This document shows positions 23,581-36,554 of a DNA stretch of 64,000 bases, in pieces. The stretch's first letter is position 1, and every line of letters starts with the position of its first letter. The notes under the pieces were generated by a model. That model saw only the letters and a list, made by a program, of their open reading frames with translations. It was not told the origin of the DNA and searched no databases. Position numbers and translations under genes: made by a program. Source of the DNA: Bryum argenteum (Eukaryota > Streptophyta > Bryopsida > Bryales > Bryaceae); contig CM073329.1 of NCBI GenBank assembly GCA_037043015.1, positions 8,882,648 through 8,946,647 of the forward strand, written 5' to 3'.

Positions 23581-25235
23581 AGTGTGCCCCAATCGTTTTT
23601 GAAACTCATTGATTTGATTGATGATTGTTGATGATTTTTACCATCATAGAAATAAATTAAATTGGCATTTGGCTATTAAAAGATATCAAAGATATTATAA
23701 CTTTTGGAGTCTTTTGTAATATTTATGATTTAACTGATTTAATCAATTTTTACCGAATTTCTACCGAATTTCTGGTTGATGCATGACTCTAAAAATAATT
23801 AAATTATTTGAAAATTTAATGACATACTTTAATGTTGAAATTATATCTTTGGATTGTAATTGTATTAATATTATATAATATTTATTGGCTCTCATTGAAA
23901 TAATATCCGATTTGAATTTTAATAAAAATGTCAGAGCTGATACTATGTGAATATTTGGTAGTTTAATTTGAATGATTATTTAGCTTAAATTTTAAAAATA
24001 TCTTATTTTGTTCCCATTTATCATTGTTCATATATTGTTTATGACGATATCTTAATAGTAAGAAATCAGTGGATGAAGAGTTTAGTACTATTTTAATTAT
24101 CTCTTGTTTCAAATGTGATTTTACAGTGTATTTATAATAATAACTCAATAGTCAAATGTTTCAGTGTGTTTACAATGTTGAATCAATTGTTGAATACCTT
24201 AGTACTAACCCAATCGGCAATTAAGTTGATACTGAGTCGCCACTAAAAAAGCACACCCCGATAATCCAAATGAAATAGCACGAAAAAATTACCATTTTAA
24301 TGTTGATTTTGACACTTTGGAAGTTTGAGATGTTATTGAAATCAATTTAGGTAATATTGTGAAGGGAGAAGTAAAAGATCCAAATCAAGTCCCAAATCAA
24401 GTTTACATAATGTGGTAAAAATTCACAAGTCCCAAATCAAGTCTACATAATGTACTAAAAGATCCAAACAAGGTGTTCTTAAATGGTACGAGGTGTTCTC
24501 ATCCAAAGGAGTGAAAGTAAGAGAAAAGAAACAACTGCTCAAACTTTCAACAAGAATGCCTTCCTTCCAGAAAAAAACGGAGTCACAAATAACAAATATC
24601 AACAAAACCTCCCATCAACACTTCGAAGCAAATATATTATCGCTTGAATAAGACAGAATGTACAACTTCATCTCAAAGTGAAAGTGAAAAAAGGGCAAAG
24701 GAGGGCTACTTCATAAATTTGCAACCTCACTAGATCGTTGTTGCTTGATCATTAAAAATTTAACAAGAACGGTGGAACCGTGAGGCTCTCTCCTATGAAA
24801 TAATAATTCACAAATAAAATTTGTTTTAATCAAATTAAATATTAAAACCATCGCAATCCTTTATTAAATGATTAGGTTTCATCAAATGATAACTACGTCA
24901 TTTCAATAATGCTTAGAATTTGTTTTTTCAAATTCTCTATTTCAGCTAAAGAACGATCTAACACATAGATTTTAATTCGCACAAAATGGGGGATTTTATT
25001 AAACTCTCTAATTTAATATTGTTCCCCATCAAGTTCAAATCCCAATTTTGAGGTAGATAACATTTTATTCAATAATTAAAAATTAATATTCCTCTGTCTC
25101 GGAGAATGCCTTTAACTTCATCTTTAGCAGATATGACTAGCAATGGTTCACTTTAAAGCTCTGATGTATCTTGTAAACAATGCAACCAATCTTCATTAAA
25201 TTCAAACCAAAGTGTTCGTAGAGCTTTTGGTGTAT
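23581..25235. other. AT-rich intergenic region
   Basis: No gene was recognised. A short direct repeat, AGTCCCAAATCAAGT followed by TACATAATGT, occurs at about 24388 and 24427. Confidence 0.5.
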
Positions 25236-25699
25236 TTAACCCTTAAACGCCCTTGGGGTCTAAAACGGGCAGCCCAAAATTGGATCATTGCATCTTTTGG
25301 ACTTGGGCATCGTGAATAGTGCACTTTTTGAACTTGGGCATCATGAGTAGTGCACTTTTTGAACTTGGGGATCATGAATGGACCAATCAATGATGAGCTT
25401 GCAACCTTCTAGAAGGTTATGTACAACCCGACCCCAACCTACCTACCACAATCCTTTCAAAGCACAAAATCATTTATAAAAATTGTGATTTGAATTGTAA
25501 AATTTCACTCTTTGAATGCACCATAAGAAGGTGACCAGTTTGACATCAAAATATAAGTGAAAAGTTGAATACAGTGAAAGCTACAGGGAAGATTCTGTTA
25601 GAATCAAGCCCCTCGGGCCTGCTTCGGCGCTTAAGGGTTAAACGGGCCTGCTTCGGCGCTTAAGGGTTAAACGGGCCTGCTTCGGCGCTTAAGGGTTAA
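25236..25699. mobile_element. piggyBac-like MITE with triplicated right end (copy G)
   Basis: The left end is TTAACCCTTAAACGCCC (25236). The right end, reversed, is TTAACCCTTAAGCGCC (25699). The right terminal block CGGGCCTGCTTCGGCGCTT plus AAGGGTTAA is present three times in tandem with a 29-bp period, giving TTAA at 25638, 25667 and 25696. Inside are three ~30-bp repeats around GACTTGGGCATC (25295-25385). No coding sequence was seen. Confidence 0.65.
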
Positions 25700-26142
25700 A
25701 GATATGCTAGATAGAGGATGATGCACTGTATTGATTATAAGAATTCCTGATGAAGTATTATAACATAAAAGATAGGTTTGAGATAGGTCATTGAACTTTT
25801 GGTCATGTTGATGGGGAGTCTTTACATAGTCTCTGCCTAAGAGGACAGAGACAATAAAAAAAACGACCAACGGCACCGAAAGGGTGTAGTTTCAGTGTCT
25901 ACCTCTGTGTAAGTGTCTCTCTCTCACTCAACTGTTTACATCTCTCACTGGAAACCTGTTATACCTGATCAACAGCAACTTCGGTTGCAGCCTGCGAGCT
26001 ACCAAAAAATTTATAATTCCAGAGCCCAGTGAAATGAATAAATGGCGAACTACCACCAACGACCTGTTGGTGAAACGGAGGATTCGATCACTTTCTTCTG
26101 TCTGGCTGGTTTAGATGATTGCTGTGTATTAAAAAAGGGCGC
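25700..26142 (-). other. Probable 3' untranslated region of the glycine-rich gene
   Basis: This stretch follows the stop codon of the minus-strand gene at 26143. No reading frame or repeat was recognised and no poly(A) signal stands out. Confidence 0.4.
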
Positions 26143-29100
26143 TCACGGCTCCCAGAATTTTATAGGGTCCTCTGCGTACAGTGTGTGGTCTTGAATCTCA
26201 AGGTTGGCCACGTGAACATCAATTATTCGCGATTGCACACACTTTATTGCCACCAGAAGTGCAGGTATCACCCACCATGTATTCTCCTCCCTGCACGAAT
26301 CCGAACACTAGCTTTACAATTTGATCCAGATTGAATGACGAAGATACGCTGTAAAAGTTGAAATTACACTACTGAAGATGAAGATGCCTTATTTTAAGAT
26401 GAAAAAAAAGATATAGAAGATGAAGATGCACAATAAAAGATACACGAAAAGCGAAAGAGTATGGAATGGTATTTCAAATTTGGTCGACAAGAATCAAGTT
26501 TTGGAGGTTCAATAACCGTGAGCACATAGTGATTAATAGAGGATGATACGAAGTGCACACAAAACGAGGAAGTAGAGGGATGGAGGTACGTACGAATGCA
26601 CACGATTCGAATGCGCATGAGATGACTGAAGTTCAAAGCCCATATTATAATGAAGAAACCCCATAACCAATGCCGCCAGCTGCAAGCAAAGCACCCACCA
26701 CTCTTAGAAACAAACTCGTCATGATGTTGTTGTTACCATAATGGATTGAGAGCCTTGATACTTACCACATTTACAAGAGACGTGACATTCCAAAGAGCAT
26801 ATACACGTGCCAGCCCCGCCGCCTTTCGTGCGCCGTGGCTGAACAAGGCGTTCAATCCAGCTGCACTGGGCAACACCGAAGCCAGGGGCAGGAAGAATAT
26901 GATCACGAGCACCGCTTCTATGCCCACCGAATAAAATTGTAGCAGCATGAGCAGCGTCAAGCTCAGATCGGCCAGAATCAACAGGGAGATCACCAAACCC
27001 ACTGACGCCTGCACCCCACCACAGAACCATGATCTCCATTAGTACACGAACTCACTGATGCATCATGTTCTCCTAAGATGATGAAGATGAAGATGCACTA
27101 CAGCAGATCACGATGCACCACTTCATGTTCACCTGAAGATAAAAGAGAGATTGCATTATCGAAGATGAAGATAGGCTACTTTTAGTTCACATAATGAATC
27201 TGCACTTATTGGCATGGTAAAGGAGAAGATGATTACGTGCTGGCCAACAGGGCGAGTATTTCGGAGCAGAAACGACATTGGGAAGATTGGATAATGCTTG
27301 TCCTCCAATGACCTCACCGACACCGTGTCCAACGTCGCACCGCCGACTCGTCGCCGTGAGCCCAGTGAGGAGTAGCTCGGGCTCAGATGCCAACTTTGAG
27401 GTCGTCTATACATGCCTTCCTCGATGTTTGAAAAGCTGCCAATTTTCCCACTGCAGAATCAGAAACGTATTGTTCCAGAAGCAAGAAAGAGAAAATTCTG
27501 GTGACCTATCTAAGTGATAGAAGTAATACCACATATGCTTCCCGCTATGAAAATACGTTCTAAAGTAAAATGGATGGGTGGGTATTGAGGATTAAATACA
27601 CGTCAAAGTGAAAACTGAAAATTTGTGTGCTGAGTTACCTTCCAGGGGAGCGAGGCACAGTGAGCATGGAAGCAGGTTGAAAGTACTGCGGAATATCATC
27701 GGCATGATTCAAGAGGAGGCCAAGTTGGTAGTAGCCCGAAGCTGTAGCTTGACACCACGCCAAGTCGATGCGAACGCCTTGCTCAAAAAGCCACGGATTC
27801 GAATGAGACTCAAGCCAGGCTATCACTGGCAATAGAGAAGTGCTCAAAGCGCCCCTACGAACAGTTCGTAGCTGCGCATTCAAGCCTGCCACTAGCCTGT
27901 ACCACATCGTTGCCGGAACCGCCTGCACCCAACTCCAAAATCTCAGTACTCAGCTCCCAGCTCTCACACACATAAATCACGGCATACAATAGCTCATATG
28001 AATCCAGGTAATAATAGTAAGGGGTACAGGAGATGGACGGACCTGGGACAGGAGGCTGGTGAGGAGGTTGTCGCTGTGGAAGTTGAAAGGGGACAAGTAC
28101 GTGCCATTGCCTGCAAAGATGATGGACATGGGCAGTCGTTCGATGAGTTTCGGTGGCAGATCCGGCCGCTTCTCGTCGCCGCCCAGGAAGACATCGATAT
28201 ACGCGAGTATAAGGTCCGGTCCAGCGGCTACTTTCAGACCTTCATACAAAGCGCGAGAGCGGCAGGAACGTAGACAGGCATGGTCGTACTCAGAGTGCAC
28301 AAACTCCTGTAACCGCTGCAGCTTCTCCCGGCGTCTCCATTGCTGCCATGACCAGGCAAATGGGTAGGCTAACACTGTCAATATGCTGTGCACTGAGCCT
28401 TCCCACCATTGGTACGCTGCTAACCCGTTCAAGTCCTCCACAAACCTGTTGAACGCATCCTCATATCTGCCATTGCTCAAATCCATCCATGTGAGACGCA
28501 CAATCACTGATCCGATATAAGTTGTTGCATTTTAAAGTCTGAGGGTTCTTCACGTGGCCCGATCAAGACATACTAGAGCCTCAACATCGATTTCTCAGTA
28601 GCAGATGTTAAGTGAAATATACGGAAGAATTGAGCAGATTGGGCTTACACAAAGTCGATAATTTGGTCTGGAGGTGAGTGTGGGAGATGCCACGGCTCGT
28701 TGAAGGAATTTGAGCCCATGAAGTACATTCTATGAATGTGGCACTGCGACTCCTCGACTCGAGTGGTTTCAAGCACCTGTAAAACATTTCCGGCAGCTTA
28801 GAATAAACATTCGAAGAAGGTCGGGAAGACGACAGAACTCATGTAGAAACACTAACACGACTGACTTCAGTGGTGCAGAGTGTCCTCAGCTCTCATAGCT
28901 AAAGCATCAGCGGTGGCTTATTAGCAGACACAACCTCAAACTGCAGAATAAACTGCAGTGGAGATAGAGAGATGACTGGAAGACGAGAGAGAGAAAGAGA
29001 GAGAAAGGTCATGTCTGCCACCACACTCGGATCAATTTGATCACCAGTTTTTGGTTAACATCACTGGACATTGCACCACCACTATTTACACCTACACTTT

Positions 29101-32100
29101 CAATTCACGAACCTCATGAATTGATCCTGGGCCACATCTCAAACCACCAAACTCAAAGAACATCGAGAACGTTCACAAAATATCGTAAATAAGAGACTAG
29201 ACATACCTACTGAAGACTGCTATAAAGAGGAGACGTAAAACGATAACAAATTCTGAATATGATTTACCGAGTTCTGCCATAATGATGGGAACTGAGAGGA
29301 GATGGAAGGCAAAGGCTTCAGACCTCATTCAGAGACTCCAAAAACGGGTAAGACTGCTCCACGTGAAGGCCTCGAGGCGTGGTGGTAGGCCTCGAAAAAT
29401 CGTCATTTCCAACCAGCTTCATTCGAGCCACGCTCAACATAAGAGCCAGAATCACCATCACACACGACAAGAAGAGGATGAACAAGTAGGGGCCACCCAG
29501 CGTGTAGATCAAGTCCTCCAGCACCGTGTGACAATGCGGCATCCGGTACTTATCAGAGATGCATTGATATGGACAAGTCGCTCTTGAGGCGCCACCTACA
29601 CAACCTCCGCCATGTGAGCACCTGCTGCATATCGTCTCACGAGAAAACAAGTACATATACATGGAATAGGAAGAGGAATGAAACATTACCACGGACATAG
29701 GTATGTCTCGCACGATTAGGCAGCGCAGAACACTCCCTGCAAAGCTCAAATGACGAGCCTGTCTCATTCTTGTATGTTCCAACAGGACATTCCACACAGT
29801 AAATACCGTAGAGACCCTTCGGACACTGCTTCCCGCTCACGTTGCCGCTCTCACCTGGATGTCCATCTTTGCTGCCTGCTCCCCCACTGCATGCCCAAGA
29901 ACACTGCCCTTCACATACCGAGCTAGGTCTAGAACAAATGATCTGATATAGTGCAAGAAATGATACTGTTAATGTTGGTGTGACACCAGTTCAGATTAAG
30001 GACCTGATATCAATGAGGCCTTCGCCGAAGGCAACGGGCACGTAGTCCGCGCCAGTGGGGATTTCAGCCCAATGGAAGTGAACGCGGCCACCAGCGCCGC
30101 CGCCTCCACCCACGGGACCTCCTTCGCCGCCAGCCGTTGACAGCACTGAGTTGTTAGCGAGATTCAAGGTTTGTAAGAACAGCAACAAGCTTCCTCCAGA
30201 ACCGCCTCCGGGTCCTGCTACTTTCTGAGTGATCCTGCCATCACTCCGTCTCACGCTTTCTCCATTCGCTGCCAGCACCCCGGACACGTCCAGCAATGTA
30301 ACTGGGTGCTCTAACGAACCCAACACTGCAGCCACCAGAACACCACCACTATGAGCCATCTCTGACCGGCATGTGCACGTAAATTGAAACACAGAATCAC
30401 TTCGAGAAATCCTCAAAACCAGTACCCTTCCTTACTTTGTAAAATGTACCTCCCGAGGACACTTTTCGTGTGGAAATAAGACGACACCCCCCTTCAGCTT
30501 GAGAATAATGTTAAGCTATGACCTCGCAGAAATCAGTTTCTATTCCACACATCGATGTCTAATTCATGAATGTGAAGACTTGATGGAGTACTGTGGCGTG
30601 CTAGACGTCTTAACGAAATTCCGAGTCGATGTAGGCCATCATATCTTGAAAGATTATGGATTGAAGTCGTTCGAATGTATGCACATTCCTATGCTTCGCT
30701 GAGGTAATACGTTCACATTATAAGCATTGTTCCTTCGTTGAATGAACTGTTATCTCATCGAGTTTAATGGGGGTGACGAGAGCTGACCAATGAGTCCGCC
30801 GCCAGCTGTGGAGTTGCCGCCGCCAGGATTGCCACCGCCGCTTCCAAGTTCACAAGGGAGCTCAGTTCTGCCATACGAATCACCTCCTGAAGAGACTATG
30901 GAGTCGTAGAAACCTGAACCGCCTCGTCCTCCGTGCCCTCCGCCACCACCTGCGCCGCCTAACGTAACGTTGCCGGCGCCTAAACCTTTCATGCATCCTG
31001 TAAAACCCACCCACATCGAAGCTAGTGTCAGTGCTAAAGCATTTACCAAGCACACACTCACATGCAAAACTGTCGTTTCGACCCTCATGACATGTCAACA
31101 CGATTTATTGTCAACCATGGACAAAGGAGAAGGAACAAATTGCACACCTAAGCCAGATGCAGAAAGGATGCCTGTCTCGTTGATATTCACTCTGCGAGCC
31201 CGTTGAACGTGCACTACACTGCCTGAGACCTCGCCATTGATATCTACATCTTCAACTCGACAAATCTGTGCGGACGAGACAGGGTTCTCATCAGATTATA
31301 CATTACAGACCCTTTACTTACAATAGCCTGATTCGGCAATGACCTATACAACATGCGGTATGGATTAAACTCAGCAAGAACAATCCGACTGACTGCAAGC
31401 GATCCGAGGACTAGAAGCGAGGAAGAGCAAAAACCTGAAGGGTGAACGGTGAAGTGATATTTAAAGTGCAATCTTCGGATGGCCTTAACACCTCAACCGG
31501 ACATTGATGTCTATCGCAGTAAGTACGAGTTATTCTGCGAAACCATGCATTCACGTCAACAACCTCGATTTTCTAAAAGCCGGAACACTTCAATAACATA
31601 TGAGTACAGATGTGAAAAAAACTTACTGGTCTTGGATGGGAGAACCAGCTTCTACTGGTGCTCGTAGCTTGGCGCCTTTCCCGACCTGCAAAACAACTTT
31701 CTCAATATCAACATGCAGTTCTTGAGTCCCAAAATAGCCCCAAGAGGCGTATGAAGTATATGACGCCACAATGATTGGTTCAGGAGCTGAAAGCTAGATG
31801 TAAATCCAGTTTGGTCAACAGAAAGGGCGAAGTATCAAATGCAACACTTACAAAGACGTTGAAGAACAGGGAGACGAACAAACGTTGTGCCATGATGAAG
31901 TCACCGGGGCCTTCTAAGCGCAATAAACCCTGTCCGTAAACCGCAAGATTTGCATTCGACCTGATTGCCGAACCCCCCTGCAGCAGCACAACCAAGCCAT
32001 CAAAACTTGGGCTCTTAACACTCGAGATTAAGCATTTACGCCTGGATCTGATATTCATGTGATCTCTCACTTGTAGATACGCCAGATTGCTTCCTTCCAG

Positions 32101-33938
32101 CGTTGAAGTCACAACCATCGTCTTCTCTTGGCTCGCCACGATATCAATCTGTGAGTTCGTCATCGACAGCATCTTCGCTGATAACCTTAACGCTCCATAG
32201 ACCTGCCGCAATCAGAATTGCCACTTCAACCATATTGTTTCAAACACTCATGTGCTGAGATGGAGATGCTTGGATGGCAACGAACCAATAAAGTTGCATT
32301 GTCCATGATGAAGTCACTCGCCATCAACTCCAGTTCCGAGCTCGAACACTCAGCAAGCCCGAAGTTCACCACGCTTCCAGACAACAGCTGCACTTGTCCA
32401 GTCACCTGGAAAGATATCATCTCTGTAAGATTTGCAAGAACAGACGCTTCCCAAAAGTTTCACAAGGCTCTTCACCCTAACCCTCCATCAGTTTGCAACA
32501 TCTAAAATATGAGCATTATCGATGGCTGATGTTTGAATTGAAGCATACTCGAAGTGTGCTCCATTGCAGAGGGACTCCGATCCTCGCCGACTCTTTGATC
32601 AAGACGCTACCCCAAAGAGGAGGGACAGAAAATGCCAAGAGCACCGTATCAGTCTTGCTCTCCTTGAAATTGTTGGAAATGACTAGTGACTGGGACGGCA
32701 CTTCGAACAATGTGCCCGCAGCTCCGGCATTGTGTGGACAACCCAAACTATCCCCACCTGCACAAGTTGAGCGCCCAAATCACAATTTAAGACCAAGTCT
32801 TTGATGCTGAATCGAAGACTTGCTTTCGAAACGAGCTCTACCGTAAATGTAGACTTCAACACCCATCATGCGCTCGTAGTCGATGGCCACTCGGCCGCCT
32901 CCACCGCCGCCTCGCCCAGTCCCTCCTGTCGCCGATATCGTTCCAGTGCTCCCTTCACTGCGACCACAAGCTCAGGTTTCTCAATGGTGCCAAACAGGGT
33001 GGGTAGAATGTGCATAAGGGCCATGGCCATGGTGACGGATGCGAGTGGGGAAAAAGGGGTTACATGATTACGGCTTCGATCACGATGCTGCCGCCAGAGC
33101 CGCCACCGCCGCGGGAGTCAACGGAGCCGCCGTTGGCTTCGATGGTGCCGTTGAGGGTAAGCGTGCCGGTGGTGATCGCAATGCGCCCGCCACCGGCACC
33201 GCCGAGTTGAAATTGCCCGTCCTCAGTGGTGCCGCCGCGGCTGCCGTGACTCCACGGCGCCACCAGATGTTCCCACTCGTACATGTCCCCGCCCCATACA
33301 TCACTCTGGTCCTTCATTTCGTCCCGCTCGCAGCTCGCGCCGCGGCCGCCATGGCCGCCCCCAGCTCCCTCCAAACTCAACGGCGTGCCGCTCGTACCGG
33401 CCGGCGGCGAGCCCGCGAGTGCCGTCGCGCTGATCCATGCGCCCTTGCCAACCTCGATTCTTGGTACTTGGATTGTCAAACTGCCACCTTCGAGAGCCGC
33501 ACCGGCACCCAACGTGAGGTTGCCGGTCAACAGAAGAACGATCTCGCATCCTGGTGTAGAACATGAAAGAGAACCGTTGTGTTCGATTTCTAGGGTTCCT
33601 GACCCCACTAGCATAAAGCTTCCCGCGCCCAACTTGACGGTCGAGCGTATCCTGCATATACTGTCTAATGACCCGACTCCGCCTAGATCAGACTCGCATC
33701 CTACGGAGACATTCCGGAGCTTTGCGTAACATTTGGTGTCGTAGCGCGCCTGCGACACATCGCATGCTGGCTTCGAGGGTGGAGCCGCATTGGGCCTCCT
33801 CCAAGAAACGCCAGAACTCAAACGCGCTTTCTTGTTATCGCCACGAGGCTGTAAAATAATGCTATCGCTCGTGCAAACTACTGAAAGTGACAAGAAGACA
33901 ACAGCCACGAAGAATGCTACAGATTTGGTGACCTTCAT
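26143..33938 (-). CDS. Glycine-rich secreted/membrane protein, 20 exons
   Basis: Twenty exons with matching phases give 1472 aa: 33938-33064, 32957-32842, 32757-32549, 32405-32286, 32202-32071, 31977-31852, 31685-31627, 31534-31435, 31265-31148, 30997-30788, 30361-30004, 29886-29690, 29595-29324, 28776-28649, 28466-28043, 27922-27639, 27450-27237, 27008-26766, 26679-26594, 26290-26143. An N-terminal signal peptide (residues 1-23) precedes a long ectodomain with Gly-rich loops (GGGHGGRGASC, GGTGRGGGGGG, GGGGGHGGRGGSGFY). Next come a Cys-rich segment (CPKGLYGIYCVECPVGTYKN, ~835-890), a membrane span near 907-929 and a conserved cytosol-type region (YEDAFNRF, WWEGSVHSIL, CLRSCRSRALYEG, FLGGDEKR). 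Further spans lie near 1317-1365 and 1428-1443, and the protein ends KFWEP. Length and layout match the plant family of Arabidopsis At5g11700/At5g47020-type glycine-rich proteins (annotated elsewhere as ephrin-receptor-like), whose function is unknown. The last two introns have weaker support. Confidence 0.93.
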
Positions 33939-35360
33939 TCTGAGCCGTCTTCCTCCTCATAGTCGCAATTGCGCTTTCATTACGAATTATTGAAACGATT
34001 CAGCTGCTGCGCCATCGATCGCAGACGAAGTTCCAATACCCCATGGGACGAGGAATCCGAATCTCCAATGCTAGCCGCAATCAATCAGCTCCGCTGGCAA
34101 CAACATACACACCAGACGTCAATTTGATTGTCGCGACGAGCACCCCCACTTAGGAGTTGCATCATTGCTGCTGTGGACCACGGTAGTACCCCACTCGCAA
34201 TTTGGTGGAAGCGATCAACGGACAACAACAACCGTTGTTAGTTTAACTTACCCCGATGACGGGACTGACACAATCAGCAATCCAACCTTTTTCCCCACGT
34301 GGGCCCTCTCTCGCGCGAACTTTCGGGACCCTCACAATCACTCCAGCGGCAGCGTAATTGCGACTTGGGAGCTTCGATCATTCGCTGGCGTGCACTAAAC
34401 GGCTCTCTCTCTCAATTCATGAGACTGAAGCTTCCTCACCCGACCAAGAAGTTCCTCGACAACGAGAGAGAGACGTCCGCGACACGCCGTCTGCTTCACC
34501 ACCGCTACACTCATGCATTGCGCATCGCAAAAAACTAGACCAACGTCGATCCTAACCCTCACCCGAAACCTCAAGAAAGCCCAGCTCATGCGATCGATAC
34601 AAAGCTAATTTTGACCCACTGTTCACGAACGGCACAAAATGCACTCCGCGCTCAGCGGACTCGCAACAGGAAACAGTACAACGGCTCTCCCACTCCTCAC
34701 CTGCCAATTGAGACCTCGATCGTGAATTGTCACTGAACCTCGAACCCAATCAAAATTCTCGCACACCTCGGACACAATCGAAATTCTCCAGAACCAATCG
34801 ATCACTGGCCGGCTTCGCTATCTCCGCTCCCCAGCATGCAAAGACTGAAATGGAGGAACGTGGAATACTAGCAATTGGGGTGGCTACGGTCCAGGTGTTG
34901 CGCCATGCAGGTGCTCGCCGGCCTAGTTGACGAGGGATGAAACTGGGCGGGTGGGTTCGGTTCAAGGAGTCAGTTTAGTCAGCAGACGGGCCGGCCAACG
35001 TTCGGAAAACGAGAGGCAGTGTGTGAGAATGGTGAACTGGTCGCGCTTGCCTAGGTTTGTTTGAAGGCAACGGAAGGCAACGGAAGGGATGGAAGGCAAG
35101 GAGTTGAAAGTGTGAGGCAGTTGGCGCGGCGATGAGACGGGGAGGGGAGATAGGAGGTCGGATGTTCGGATCTGCGACGCGTGAGCGTGATGATTCCCGA
35201 CAATCGGGCAGCAAGCTCCAGCACCATGGTCGCCGCAGCCGGCAACGGACGCACATCACCATCGTCGACCCGAGACTTTTCACCCCCTCTGCTGTTCCCT
35301 TTAACTGTTTCTTCTTCTTGGAGTTTACCCTGCCAGATTTCGCTTCTGTATCTTAAAACG
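33939..35360 (-). promoter_or_regulatory. GC-rich leader/promoter region of the glycine-rich gene
   Basis: Base composition is clearly GC-richer here than beyond 35360, where it changes abruptly to AT-rich. No conserved protein was found on either strand; the many open frames reflect composition. It probably holds the 5' untranslated region, perhaps with an intron, and the promoter. No TATA box is claimed. Confidence 0.45.
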
Positions 35361-36052
35361 AAATAATTATTAATTTATCCATCATCATATTGTTTCAGAG
35401 TTTATTGTATTTTGGTTTTTATACCTTGAAATTTCAGAAATATGGAGTTAAGAAATATAAATTTTTGAGAATGGTGAAATTTAATCTCGTATAATTTTGA
35501 AAGATATCAGTTTTTATTGCTTGAAATTTTGAAGATTTTGTTTCTTCAAATAGTTGATTACTTCCTGCCAAATTTGGTGTAGGCTTTAGCTATTACCGTG
35601 GGTGGATAGCACATACACGGTAGAACATTTTTAAAATTGTGATGATGTATTGAATTTCAGGATATTAGTTTGTGGAAAAGGATATCTTAAATTGTGACAA
35701 AAAATAGTATTATAGAATGTTCTTAATTTATTTATGAATGTCAAAATGCGTTTTTTGTGCATTTAGATATTTAGCATAGAAGTGACCGACTTGTTATTCA
35801 CCTTTGATATCATTGTTCATAAAGTCAAGAAGAAACTAACATATTTAGAACTAAACATTGGTTGTGTTTTTGAGAGAGGCAATAGCTTGAGTTTGGTGAC
35901 GTGCTAAAACATGACTCATGCTTACTCATAGCCAACCAAACCTCACCCTAAAGTATTATGCAATTTTCCGAAAATCCTCCAAGCCTATGGGTGTAAACTT
36001 TCTCAAAGCCAATTTTTGGTAGCATCCACATAATATATCTTATCATGGTAAT
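35361..36052. other. AT-rich intergenic region
   Basis: No gene or defined repeat was seen. Confidence 0.5.
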
Positions 36053-36554
36053 GGTCAGTTTATACTTCGGTGGTGAAGTCCACTATGAAAAAAAATGACA
36101 TTTCTTAATTGTGATTGGTAGGAAATGTCATTCTTGAGCAATGGGAGTTTATACTTGGTGAAGAAAGCAATGGTGATGAACTTTTGGAAAAATAGAGGTA
36201 TATGTATATTACAATTTCCAATTACGAAATTGTAATATATATAAATCTATTTTTCCATTAGCACAATCTCCTTATAGGTTTCTTGGTAGAATGTCAATGT
36301 GGGGGAAAGAATGGATTTTTATCCAAACTAACCTTCACCATGTGATGAACTTCTCTTCACCGGAGTCTCCGGTAGAATTCTCCAAAAGACTTCTTCTTTA
36401 CGTGTTCATACTATGACCACTCAAGGAATTTTAGGAATTTTTTTATTGCCTTCAATTCTTCTCCGGCACATCCACCATTTGCCCCATACAACCATGTCTT
36501 GGCTAAGCATTCTTTACCGACCAAAAGCCCTCTCCATCATAGTATAAACAGACC
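36053..36554. mobile_element. Putative MITE with GGTCTGTTTATACT ends
   Basis: The left end is GGTCAGTTTATACTTCGGTGG and the right end, reversed, is GGTCTGTTTATACTATGATGG, giving a 502-bp element. Inside is a near-perfect palindrome (about 36194-36255, arms containing TATATTACAATTT). No transposase frame is present. The target duplication is unclear, so the superfamily is not assigned. Confidence 0.5.

Noticed and set aside
25202-25390. Minus-strand frame with repeated CTTHDAQVQK-type peptide
   Set aside because: It is produced by three ~30-bp DNA repeats inside a non-autonomous element.
33039-33729. Plus-strand open frames opposite the glycine-rich gene
   Set aside because: They are antisense shadows of the GC-rich first exon, whose minus-strand product is clearly conserved.
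34975-35283. Minus-strand gene upstream of the glycine-rich gene
   Set aside because: Several overlapping frames on both strands in a GC-rich leader region; none looks conserved.
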